Of a stretch of DNA of 6,164 nucleotides, positions 1-5,484 are shown in pieces (the first letter of the stretch is position 1; the number at the start of each line of letters is the position of its first letter). The translations under genes were made by a program, and so were the position numbers. The notes beneath the pieces are model-generated. The model made no database searches. It was not told where the DNA came from and worked only from the letters and a program-made list of their open reading frames with translations. The DNA comes from an uncultured Eubacteriales bacterium (GTDB lineage: Bacteria; Bacillota; Clostridia; Peptostreptococcales; Anaerovoracaceae), in contig CAJUEB010000136.1 in NCBI GenBank assembly GCA_910585135.1, positions 1-6,164 on the forward strand, written 5' to 3'.

Positions 1-56
1 AGTATCCCTCATTTTTTATTTATTTCTGTAACATATGTCTTATCACATTACATTTC

Positions 57-89
57 ACGTTAAAAATACGTTAATATTTCGTTATAATA
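57..89. repeat. Three 11-bp phased CGTTA direct repeats
   Basis: CGTTA occurs at 58, 69 and 80, exactly 11 bp apart, within three AT-rich units (ACGTTAAAAAT, ACGTTAATATT, TCGTTATAATA). Direct repeats at about one helical turn are typical of OmpR/PhoB-type response regulator sites; assigning them to that class is inference. The third unit contains TATAAT at 83-88, with a possible plus-strand -35 TTAAAA at 60-65 (17-bp spacer), but no plus-strand gene follows. The repeats could instead belong to the control region of a minus-strand gene beyond the left edge. Confidence 0.4.
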
Positions 90-134
90 CGACATCACAT
101 TCATCCTCTCATCAAACGCGGGATTTTCACACAT

Positions 135-183
135 AAAAACTATCCTCTCAAGTCAGGTGTTTCGACCTACCTTGAGAGGATAG
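135..183 (-). terminator. Rho-independent terminator of the FliD_C-like gene
   Basis: A 13-bp perfect stem pairs CTATCCTCTCAAG (140-152) with CTTGAGAGGATAG (171-183). After a 2-bp mismatch it continues for 4 bp (AGGT/ACCT) and closes on a 6-nt GTTTCG loop. Read on the minus strand, the hairpin is followed by TTTTT (139-135). It lies 52 bp after the stop codon at 235. There is no T tract on the plus-strand side, so it works for minus-strand transcription. An 8-bp inverted repeat (ACGCGGGA at 116-123, TCCCGCGT at 202-209) flanks the structure and may be chance. Confidence 0.87.
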
Positions 184-234
184 CCCGCAAGCTTATTGCT
201 TTCCCGCGTCGCTCCATGCTAGCTTAACATGATT

Positions 235-1146
235 CTATGCCAGCATATTCAGCAATGCGCCTACTGCGTAATAGTTTTTCAGATTGTAGCCGCCCTTTGC
301 AAAATTAGCAAAGAGTGTAAAATCGTCAAGACCTTCGCGGCTGTTCTTGCCAGAAGAACTCTTACCGGAAACACTTTCTCCAGCAATACTTTCGATCGGT
401 GTGTTGTCAAGGATATCCGTTGCCCTGGTCGCCGCACGTTCGGCGATACCAAACTGTCCGCCCAGCGTATCCTTTACCGATTCCAGGCTTTCATCGAGCG
501 CCTTGCTCAGCTTCGCTTCATCTACTTGAAGCGCGCCTGATTTACTGATACTCAAACCTACCGTTGCCAGCGCACCCTCTGTGGAAAGCGAACGTTGCAG
601 GGATCGCATCTGGGCATCCACCGTCTCGCTTCGTCCCGTATTGCTTTGCAGGAAGGATACCGTATCGTTATACTGCTTCGCAAACGCTTCCACAGCCGAT
701 ATGATGTCCTTCTTAGCGGAATCCACCTCAGCCTGTGCTGATGCTTTTTCCTCGTCTGTCACTGCATTCCCCAGCTTTTTCAAAGCATTCTCATACTTGG
801 AAAACACATTGTTTCTGCTGCTAAGACGCAGCGGATCAGATGCCGACTCTAAATTCTGGAGCGTATTTTTGTAACCGATCAAGAACGATGATGTTCCGGT
901 GCTTGTCGCAGTGCTTGCACTCGTGCTTCCGGTACTAGCCGTGCTGCCTGTGCTGCCTGTACTGCTCGTGCCGCTAACCGCTTCCGTGGTGTTCGAATCC
1001 GTATCCAGGTTCAGCCTGTCTTTTAAGGCATTTGTCTCATCTGCCGCATTGTTGACCCAGCTCTTATAATCAAGAGAGTTATCGGTCTTTGAGGTATACG
1101 GCGAACCATACATGGCGTTGTAATTGGATACTCCGTTAATTGCCAT
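235..1146 (-). CDS. Short FliD_C-like flagellar-associated protein with Ser/Thr/Gly linker
   Basis: This 303-residue protein starts at the ATG at 1146, where a perfect AAGGAGGTGA Shine-Dalgarno sits. A longer reading from TTG at 1164 would place the Shine-Dalgarno inside the gene. Residues 1-57 are polar (MAINGVSNYN start). Residues 58-87 are almost pure Ser/Thr/Gly/Ala. Residues 88-250 resemble the C-terminal domain of FliD, the flagellar filament cap (hook-associated protein 2): a helical stretch (FAKQYNDTVSFLQ), then the pattern QMRSLQRSL, LATVGLSISKSGALQVDEAKL. Residues 255-275 are another Ser/Gly-rich segment, and the last 28 are aromatic and hydrophobic. The N-terminal FliD domain is absent and the protein is well below usual FliD length, so it is probably not the cap itself. 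There is no signal peptide; export by the flagellar apparatus is inference. It has its own promoter and terminator. Homology to FliD_C is fairly secure; function is not. Confidence 0.78.
   Translation of the reverse strand: MAINGVSNYNAMYGSPYTSKTDNSLDYKSWVNNAADETNALKDRLNLDTDSNTTEAVSGTSSTGSTGSTASTGSTSASTATSTGTSSFLIGYKNTLQNLESASDPLRLSSRNNVFSKYENALKKLGNAVTDEEKASAQAEVDSAKKDIISAVEAFAKQYNDTVSFLQSNTGRSETVDAQMRSLQRSLSTEGALATVGLSISKSGALQVDEAKLSKALDESLESVKDTLGGQFGIAERAATRATDILDNTPIESIAGESVSGKSSSGKNSREGLDDFTLFANFAKGGYNLKNYYAVGALLNMLA
886..975 (-). repeat. Ser/Thr/Gly low-complexity coding repeat
   Basis: This stretch encodes residues 58-87 of the FliD_C-like protein. At DNA level it includes an exact 9-bp tandem pair (GTGCTGCCT at 941-949 and 950-958, plus strand), followed by the degenerate units GTACTGCTC and GTGCCGCTA. 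The 9-bp period equals three codons, so gain or loss of units would change linker length without shifting the frame. Confidence 0.7.
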
Positions 1147-1150
1147 AATC

Positions 1151-1160
1151 TCACCTCCTT
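1151..1160 (-). promoter_or_regulatory. Perfect Shine-Dalgarno deciding the FliD_C-like start
   Basis: The minus strand reads AAGGAGGTGA, a full 10-nt complement to the usual 3' end of Firmicute 16S rRNA. GGAGG lies 7 nt from the ATG at 1146. It implies strong translation and rules out the overlapping TTG at 1164. Confidence 0.9.
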
Positions 1161-1180
1161 CCAATACATTCTATAAGAAT

Positions 1181-1207
1181 ATATCGACAGATTGCAACAA
1201 GATGTTA
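1181..1207 (-). promoter_or_regulatory. Sigma-28 (SigD/FliA)-type promoter
   Basis: On the minus strand TAAC (1207-1204), a 15-nt spacer and GTCGATAT (1188-1181) match the sigma-28 consensus TAAA-N15-GCCGATAT at 3/4 and 7/8 positions with exact spacing. The predicted start is near 1174, giving a leader of about 28 nt with the Shine-Dalgarno well placed. A flagellar sigma factor fits a FliD_C-like product. A weaker sigma-A alternative exists in the same stretch: TTGCAA, 17 nt, TATAGA (4/6 each). Confidence 0.65.
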
Positions 1208-1225
1208 AGACTGCGATCTTGGTTG
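1195..1225. repeat. Inverted repeat around the sigma-28 -35 element
   Basis: CAACAAGAT (1195-1203) pairs with ATCTTGGTTG (1216-1225) with one bulged base, leaving a 12-nt loop that contains the -35 TAAC. On the plus strand it is followed by TATTTTT, which looks like a terminator, but no plus-strand gene precedes it. A regulator site or chance are both possible. Confidence 0.35.
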
Positions 1226-1254
1226 TATTTTTGAAATGCGTATGCTATGCATAT

Positions 1255-1269
1255 TAATCCTAGGGATTA
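1255..1269 (-). repeat. Small hairpin after the endonuclease gene
   Basis: TAATCC (1255-1260) and GGATTA (1264-1269) form a 6-bp stem with a 3-nt loop. No T tract follows on the minus strand, so it is at most a weak terminator. A second tiny hairpin (TATGC/GCATA) lies next to it at 1241-1253. Transcription from the restriction-modification genes may read into the FliD_C-like gene. Confidence 0.3.
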
Positions 1270-1281
1270 GGAACAGAGGAT

Positions 1282-2091
1282 TCAATCAAACCCATAATAT
1301 CCATGAAAGCCCAGCATATAGACCGCCATCGCCATGGAAAATCCTTCGGGTGCTTCATCTAGATGCTGTGACCATTCACGCAGTTCATCCATTACGGTAT
1401 CATGCGGCATTTCGACATCTTCCATTTCGTTTACTACTTTTTCGATAACCGGCGGAAGCGCCATGCACATTTGATAAAACGCATCTTGTTCCCCCGTTAC
1501 CAATGCATAAAACTGATCCATGCTGACCCGCCTGATCAGCTTATGCCCGACCTTCTGCTTATCAACGGTTGTCTCCCATTTTATATTCTGGGAACGCTGG
1601 GCGATGGCTTCCACAAGAAAGCACGCACAATCATCATCCTGCAAAAGCTGGTTTTGCATTTTAATAAATGTTTTCCCGGCAGATGCGGAATTCATCGTAT
1701 TATGCTTGTTTTTCATTTCAACATATACGGTTCGCACCTTCCCGGCATCTGGAATCTCGATCCCTTCCGGCTCTCGGTAGATGACATCCCAGCCTCCATG
1801 CTCACCGTTTGCCGGAACTTCACAGTTCTCAATGTAGCGGAAAATCCCCTGATGGAAATATCCGATATCGTTATTATTAGATTTATCCCGCTGCCTGAAA
1901 ATTTCATTGCCGATGATTTCTTCCCAGGAAGAGCGGTAAACCGTCTTATCAAAGATTAATTTTACAGGGTCGATGAGGTTTTTATTGAAGCGTTTTAAAT
2001 CAAAGGATTTCAACTTCTCTCCATATTTTTTTATCGTCTCTTTCACATGACTTTCAAACGCTTCTTCTGTAATAAACGATAATGGATACAT
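1282..2091 (-). CDS. Type II restriction endonuclease, Eco47II-like (GGNCC/GGWCC group)
   Basis: This 269-residue enzyme would cut DNA unprotected by the methyltransferase encoded just upstream. The likely catalytic core is of the PD-(D/E)xK type: GGWDVI with Asp102, then VYVEMKNKHNTMNS with Glu125 and Lys127. The segment WDVIYREPEG through FIKMQNQLL resembles the Eco47II endonuclease family from memory, which suggests the site GGNCC or the related GGWCC; the exact site cannot be read from sequence. The N-terminal half is helical and charged, and the C-terminus is acidic. The ATG at 2091 shares one base with the methyltransferase stop (TAATG), indicating translational coupling; GGAG lies 8 nt upstream. 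An in-frame GTG at 2100 with AAGGA 5 nt upstream is an alternative start adding three residues. No convincing terminator follows; only a 6-bp hairpin at 1255-1269. Confidence 0.8.
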   Translation of the reverse strand: MYPLSFITEEAFESHVKETIKKYGEKLKSFDLKRFNKNLIDPVKLIFDKTVYRSSWEEIIGNEIFRQRDKSNNNDIGYFHQGIFRYIENCEVPANGEHGGWDVIYREPEGIEIPDAGKVRTVYVEMKNKHNTMNSASAGKTFIKMQNQLLQDDDCACFLVEAIAQRSQNIKWETTVDKQKVGHKLIRRVSMDQFYALVTGEQDAFYQMCMALPPVIEKVVNEMEDVEMPHDTVMDELREWSQHLDEAPEGFSMAMAVYMLGFHGYYGFD

Positions 2092-3392
2092 TACAGACAC
2101 TCCAATCCTTCTTTGATTTTCAATGCAATCTCATATGCGAGGTTAACGGGAACTGCGTTTCCCACCTGCTTATACTGCCCGCTCACGCTTCCGCAAAATT
2201 CCCACTCATCAGGGAACGTCTGGCATCTGGCATTTTCCCTGACGGTAAACGGCCTGGCTTCCAAAGGATGACAGCGATCCGTCTGTTTTTGGCTCGGAGA
2301 TGTTAATACGGTCAGAGACGGTTCATCCAGGCTCAATCTCCTCAAGATCCCGGTTCTCCCGCCGCCCATATCCCAGCAGCTTTTCATATATTCTTTCGCT
2401 TTATCCTGTGGAATATCGCGCCAGTATCCGCCCGGCGGAACTAATTCAAAAATTGACTTTTTATAATCCGAATACCCAATCCCTGCGCTTTCCGGGCAAT
2501 CCAGCAAAACATCCCGCAATACGGGTTTATAGTCATGCGGTTTGGGAAACTCAAAATGAATTTTTTCAACCAAGTCATTTCTGATGCCAACCGTGATCAG
2601 CCTTTCCCGCTTCTGCGGAACGCCATAATCCCATGCGTTTAAAACACTGATCTGACTTTCATCTATGGTATATCCCTCCTGCTGAAAAATATCGAGAATC
2701 GTCTTATAGGTTCTTCCTTTATCATGGCTTCGCAAACCCTTCACGTTTTCGAAGAGAAACATTTTGGGTTTTAGTTTATTTAAAAATTTCGCATAATGGT
2801 AAAATAAAGTCCCTCTTGCATCTTCAAGGCCCAGCCTGTTTCCTGCATATGAAAAAGACTGGCATGGCGCACCGCCGGACAATAAATCTAATTCTCCTTT
2901 TTTTAAGGAAAAGTACGCCTCCAAATCCAACTTTGAAATATTGGCGATATCATCACAGATCACGTTCCAGCTCGGCCGGTTCGTCCGCAGCGTTTCTGCC
3001 GCAGCCTTGTCAAGCTCAACTAATCCCAATGTTTCAAATCCAGCCTTCTCGACTCCCAGCGCCAGGCCTCCCGCTCCAGCGAATAATTCGATTGTCGTGA
3101 ATCTTGGGTTTTCCGATTTGCATCTGCGGCTTCGTATCCCCTCATCGCCCTGCTTGCCCTGACCGCTCCATTTCGCCTGTCTGCCCTGCCGATCGGGAAC
3201 AACATCCATCATATCCCCGATATTGCAATCCAAGACTGTACATATTTTCTCTATGCTCTCCATGGAAACAGGTTCTTCCTTCCCCAGACGAGCCAGCACG
3301 TTGAAGCTGATCCCTGCGTCCTCTTTCAGCTCCGTGCGGGTCATTTCTTTTTCGTCTAAAATATTCCATAGTTTTTCATAACATACAGCCAC
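2091..3392 (-). CDS. HTH-fused DNA cytosine-C5 methyltransferase of a type II R-M system
   Basis: This 433-residue enzyme transfers a methyl group from S-adenosylmethionine to C5 of cytosine and protects the host site. Residues 1-66 form an XRE-type helix-turn-helix (TRTELKEDAGISFNVLARLGK), followed by a polar linker (67-97). The catalytic part has the m5C motifs in order: I, FAGAGG (104-109); IV, PCQ with catalytic Cys177; VI, ENV (215-217); VIII, QKRER (260-264); a target recognition region around 300-375; IX near RPFTVRE (380-386); X, GNAVP (411-415). The sequence from PPGGYWRD through QKQTDRCHP resembles methyltransferases of GGNCC/GGWCC systems, matching the Eco47II-like neighbour. The start is GTG with GGAGG 7 nt upstream; the ATG at 3397 is out of frame and soon stops. 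The fused HTH probably represses its own promoter, where a palindrome covers the start site. Confidence 0.93.
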   Translation of the reverse strand: MAVCYEKLWNILDEKEMTRTELKEDAGISFNVLARLGKEEPVSMESIEKICTVLDCNIGDMMDVVPDRQGRQAKWSGQGKQGDEGIRSRRCKSENPRFTTIELFAGAGGLALGVEKAGFETLGLVELDKAAAETLRTNRPSWNVICDDIANISKLDLEAYFSLKKGELDLLSGGAPCQSFSYAGNRLGLEDARGTLFYHYAKFLNKLKPKMFLFENVKGLRSHDKGRTYKTILDIFQQEGYTIDESQISVLNAWDYGVPQKRERLITVGIRNDLVEKIHFEFPKPHDYKPVLRDVLLDCPESAGIGYSDYKKSIFELVPPGGYWRDIPQDKAKEYMKSCWDMGGGRTGILRRLSLDEPSLTVLTSPSQKQTDRCHPLEARPFTVRENARCQTFPDEWEFCGSVSGQYKQVGNAVPVNLAYEIALKIKEGLECL

Positions 3393-3399
3393 TTCATTG

Positions 3400-3404
3400 C
3401 CTCC
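3400..3404 (-). promoter_or_regulatory. Ribosome binding site supporting a GTG start
   Basis: GGAGG on the minus strand, 7 nt from GTG at 3392, selects the GTG as methyltransferase start over the nearby out-of-frame ATG. Confidence 0.75.
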
Positions 3405-3420
3405 GAAAATGTGTCATTTC

Positions 3421-3444
3421 AAATCTAACGATATCGTGAGATTT
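3421..3444 (-). promoter_or_regulatory. 24-bp near-perfect palindrome, probable HTH-methyltransferase operator
   Basis: The two halves are complementary at 11 of 12 positions (only 3427/3438 mismatch), with the core ACGATATCGT. It lies at about +1 to +22 relative to the predicted transcription start and about 30 bp before the GTG. Binding there would block transcription initiation. The N-terminal HTH of the methyltransferase is the obvious candidate ligand, as in M.SsoII- and M.EcoRII-type autoregulation; this assignment is inference. Confidence 0.65.
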
Positions 3445-3448
3445 TTAT

Positions 3449-3477
3449 ATTATAACACATCCAGAACATTTGTTCAA
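3449..3477 (-). promoter_or_regulatory. Sigma-A promoter of the R-M operon
   Basis: On the minus strand the -35 is TTGAAC (3477-3472), the spacer is 17 nt, and the -10 is a perfect TATAAT (3454-3449) preceded by TGT, an extended -10. The predicted start is near 3442, giving a leader of about 50 nt. Confidence 0.85.
3464..3475. promoter_or_regulatory. LexA (DinR)-box-like palindrome over the R-M promoter
   Basis: GAAC-N4-GTTC occurs exactly (minus strand GAACAAATGTTC), fitting the Bacillus LexA core GAACRNRYGTTY. The outer consensus bases C...C are T...T here. It overlaps the -35 and spacer, where a repressor would block RNA polymerase. It may instead be a second operator for another regulator, or chance. 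Confidence 0.4.
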
Positions 3478-3518
3478 CTTCTTTCACTGTCAGTGGCCGC
3501 CTTTTTCATTGCCACAAA

Positions 3519-5180
3519 CTACGCTTTTCCCCGCACAATTTTTCCTTCTATCATCACTAGTTCTGCCTTCGCATCATGGATTTCATATGGATCGATCGTA
3601 AAAATATCCCGATCCAAAACCATAAGATCCGCACTTTTCCCAGCTTCGATCGAGCCGATCTGCCCGTCCAGGCGAAGCTGCTTCGCGCCATTTATGGTAT
3701 AGCCCCGGACAAGCGCTTCGACAGGCAGCCTTTCTTCTTCCGGCGGAAATACCGCGGCATCCCTTCCACCTGCCGTAATCTCCTGACGAGTATGCCCGAT
3801 CTCAATCCCCAGGAATGGATTCCACCTGCCAAGAAGTTGCAGCGTAACCTCGTCAGATGAACACGTCACGGTTGCGCCACTATCTGCCATCGATTTTGCG
3901 CGAAACAGTTTATTCGCTCGTTCTTTACCAAGCAAACGGATATTTTCTTCCATCGTTCCGTAGTCGTTGCCGCCATGCCAATGCGGCGTGAAATTCGCAA
4001 ACACGCCCAACCTGGCAAATCGCGGGATATCTTCGTCGCGCTGCGTCTCCAGGTGTGCCAATGTGATATGGATATTCAGCCCTCCATGCGCCTCCTTTAC
4101 ACGTTCCGCGCAGTCCAGTATCATCTTGGAAGCGCCTTCGCCAACAGTATGCGCATGAAAGTCGATCCCTTCTTCATTGAGCCTTTCCAAAAGCTGATAG
4201 AGTTTCTCCTCCGAAAGCATCGTGCCGCCTGTCGTATCCACGTCGTTATATGGGCTGATTAGTTTTGCCGTGTGGATGCGGTGTGTTCCGTCAAACATGA
4301 TTTTTACGATATTGAATTTTAAATGTTCCGTTTCATAGAGCGATTTGTAGCGTTTGAGTTCATCAATGGCGATATCCGCTTTGTCAGGGGTTGTGATGAT
4401 ATAAGTGGCTTCCCACCTGATCGGAAGCTCTCCCTTGCGATCCATCTCCGCCAGCAGCTTATATGTATCTTCTTCCTTAAAATAGTTGCCTGCGTCATAA
4501 ACCGTCGTAACCCCGTGATCCAAGAGGTAATTGGTGATTTTAAGAATGCCAGCCTTCATTTCCTTATCCGAAACATTGCCTGCCATCGATAGTAGCGGCA
4601 GCATGGTCATCTCCTTGATGCAGCCCGTCAGCCTGCCATTTGCATCACGCTCATAATAGCTGTAACCCGGCGCAGGATCTTCGATATCTTCTCGCAGCTT
4701 CATGAACTTCATCGCCCCGCTGTTGAGCCACGCGCTATGGCACTCCTGCTCCATGAGGATTACCGGACGATGCTTCACGATTTTATCCAAGTCTTCCCTC
4801 GTCAATGTTTCGCCTGCAAGCGCTTCAACCTGCCCGAAAAAAGCCCCGTAATACAGCCTGAACGGATGCGCTTTCACATACGAACGCAGTTTGGAAAGGA
4901 TCTCCGCTTTCGACTTGCAGTCCCAGATCGGCATGCTGTCATCTTCACCGCCCATCATAACACTAAGGCCGATATGCGTGTGGGAATCGATGAAGCCGGG
5001 TAGCACCGTGCGTCCTTTCAAATCAATCACCTTTGTGCCAGATTCCAAAAGCGATCCGGCCTCGCTGTTTTCACCTACTTTTTCAAAGAATCCGCCTCGT
5101 ATAGCTATCATTTCCGCCCAGGGATTTTTTTCGTCAGCGGTAAAAATTTTACCGTTTTTTAAGATTATTCTTTCAGTCAT
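3519..5180 (-). CDS. YtcJ-type metal-dependent amidohydrolase (amidohydrolase family 3)
   Basis: This 553-residue cytoplasmic hydrolase belongs to the YtcJ/AepA branch of the amidohydrolase superfamily, whose members cleave amide or related bonds. The substrate cannot be told. The N-terminal small beta domain (ILKNGKIFTAD) leads to the metal motif DSHTH (65-69). HSAWLNSGA (148-156) is a family hallmark. Further expected ligands are Lys293 in VKIMFDG, the HAH pair (342-344), His376 in LAHLE, and Asp443 in CSSDEV. The C-terminus closes the small domain (GSIEAGKSADLMVLDRD, then VMIEGKIVRG). Length is normal and no key residue is missing. The ATG at 5180 has AGGAG 9 nt upstream. It is divergent from carD-like and lies 126 bp upstream of the R-M genes with no clear terminator between, so some readthrough is possible. 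A functional tie to methylation is unlikely. Confidence 0.92.
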   Translation of the reverse strand: MTERIILKNGKIFTADEKNPWAEMIAIRGGFFEKVGENSEAGSLLESGTKVIDLKGRTVLPGFIDSHTHIGLSVMMGGEDDSMPIWDCKSKAEILSKLRSYVKAHPFRLYYGAFFGQVEALAGETLTREDLDKIVKHRPVILMEQECHSAWLNSGAMKFMKLREDIEDPAPGYSYYERDANGRLTGCIKEMTMLPLLSMAGNVSDKEMKAGILKITNYLLDHGVTTVYDAGNYFKEEDTYKLLAEMDRKGELPIRWEATYIITTPDKADIAIDELKRYKSLYETEHLKFNIVKIMFDGTHRIHTAKLISPYNDVDTTGGTMLSEEKLYQLLERLNEEGIDFHAHTVGEGASKMILDCAERVKEAHGGLNIHITLAHLETQRDEDIPRFARLGVFANFTPHWHGGNDYGTMEENIRLLGKERANKLFRAKSMADSGATVTCSSDEVTLQLLGRWNPFLGIEIGHTRQEITAGGRDAAVFPPEEERLPVEALVRGYTINGAKQLRLDGQIGSIEAGKSADLMVLDRDIFTIDPYEIHDAKAELVMIEGKIVRGKA

Positions 5181-5285
5181 TGCAAACCGCTCCTATCCAT
5201 ATCGCCTTAACATCCGCCCTAATCCGATAAACAACCACACCCATAATGCCCACCATACCCCCTGCATTTATTTGCTTTATCAACC

Positions 5286-5291
5286 AGTATA
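5286..5291 (-). promoter_or_regulatory. Alternative extended -10 for the amidohydrolase
   Basis: TATACT on the minus strand preceded by TGG forms an extended -10, with a poor -35. It would start transcription near 5279, about 100 nt before the ATG. Confidence 0.35.
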
Positions 5292-5319
5292 CCATATCTA
5301 CCCCTTTTTTAACGTCGGC

Positions 5320-5325
5320 ATTATA
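5320..5325 (-). promoter_or_regulatory. Extended -10 promoter of the amidohydrolase
   Basis: Perfect TATAAT on the minus strand preceded by TGA (extended -10). The -35 is weak (CTGGCT at best 3/6). It would give a leader of about 130 nt. Confidence 0.5.
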
Positions 5326-5354
5326 TCATACGATTTTTAAAAAAGCCAGCGTTC

Positions 5355-5381
5355 TTTTTCGCCGCCATTTACGGCAAGAAA
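5355..5381. repeat. Imperfect inverted repeat between divergent promoters
   Basis: TTTTTCGCCG (5355-5364) pairs with CGGCAAGAAA (5372-5381) apart from one mismatch and one G-T pair, around a 7-nt spacer. It sits between the amidohydrolase -10 (5320-5325) and the CarD -10 (5410-5415), a good place for a shared regulator. No regulator is identified. Confidence 0.35.
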
Positions 5382-5384
5382 GTA

Positions 5385-5415
5385 CTTACATCTGAAAAAA
5401 TTTTTATGGTATAAT
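5385..5415 (+). promoter_or_regulatory. Extended -10 promoter of the CarD-like gene
   Basis: Perfect TATAAT (5410-5415) preceded by TGG, with a weak -35 (CTTACA at 5385-5390, 4/6, 19-nt spacer). The spacer contains an A6T5 run (5395-5405). The predicted start near 5422 leaves a leader of about 63 nt and makes the upstream GTG at 5428 an implausible start codon. Confidence 0.65.
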
Positions 5416-5484
5416 CTTATCGGAAGCGTGTTGTTTTTTAACGTAAGTCCAGTTTCCCATACTTTTGAGAAAGATGGTGTTAAG

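Noticed and set aside
1144..1164. TTG start giving a 309-residue version of the FliD_C-like protein
   Set aside because: The extra six codons are the Shine-Dalgarno itself (MEGGEI reads through AAGGAGGTGA); the ATG at 1146 is the natural start.
1402..1959. 185-codon open frame on the plus strand antisense to the endonuclease gene
   Set aside because: It is fully opposite a coding frame with recognisable catalytic residues. Its product is a Phe/Ile/Leu/Arg-rich mixture with no recognisable domain.
4891..5340. 149-codon plus-strand frame overlapping the amidohydrolase start and intergenic region
   Set aside because: Most of it is antisense to the conserved amidohydrolase N-terminus and it runs through the candidate promoters; no domain is recognisable.
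5428..5484. GTG start adding 19 residues to the CarD-like protein
   Set aside because: It lies about 6 nt from the predicted transcription start, has no ribosome binding site, and the extra residues do not belong to the CarD domain.
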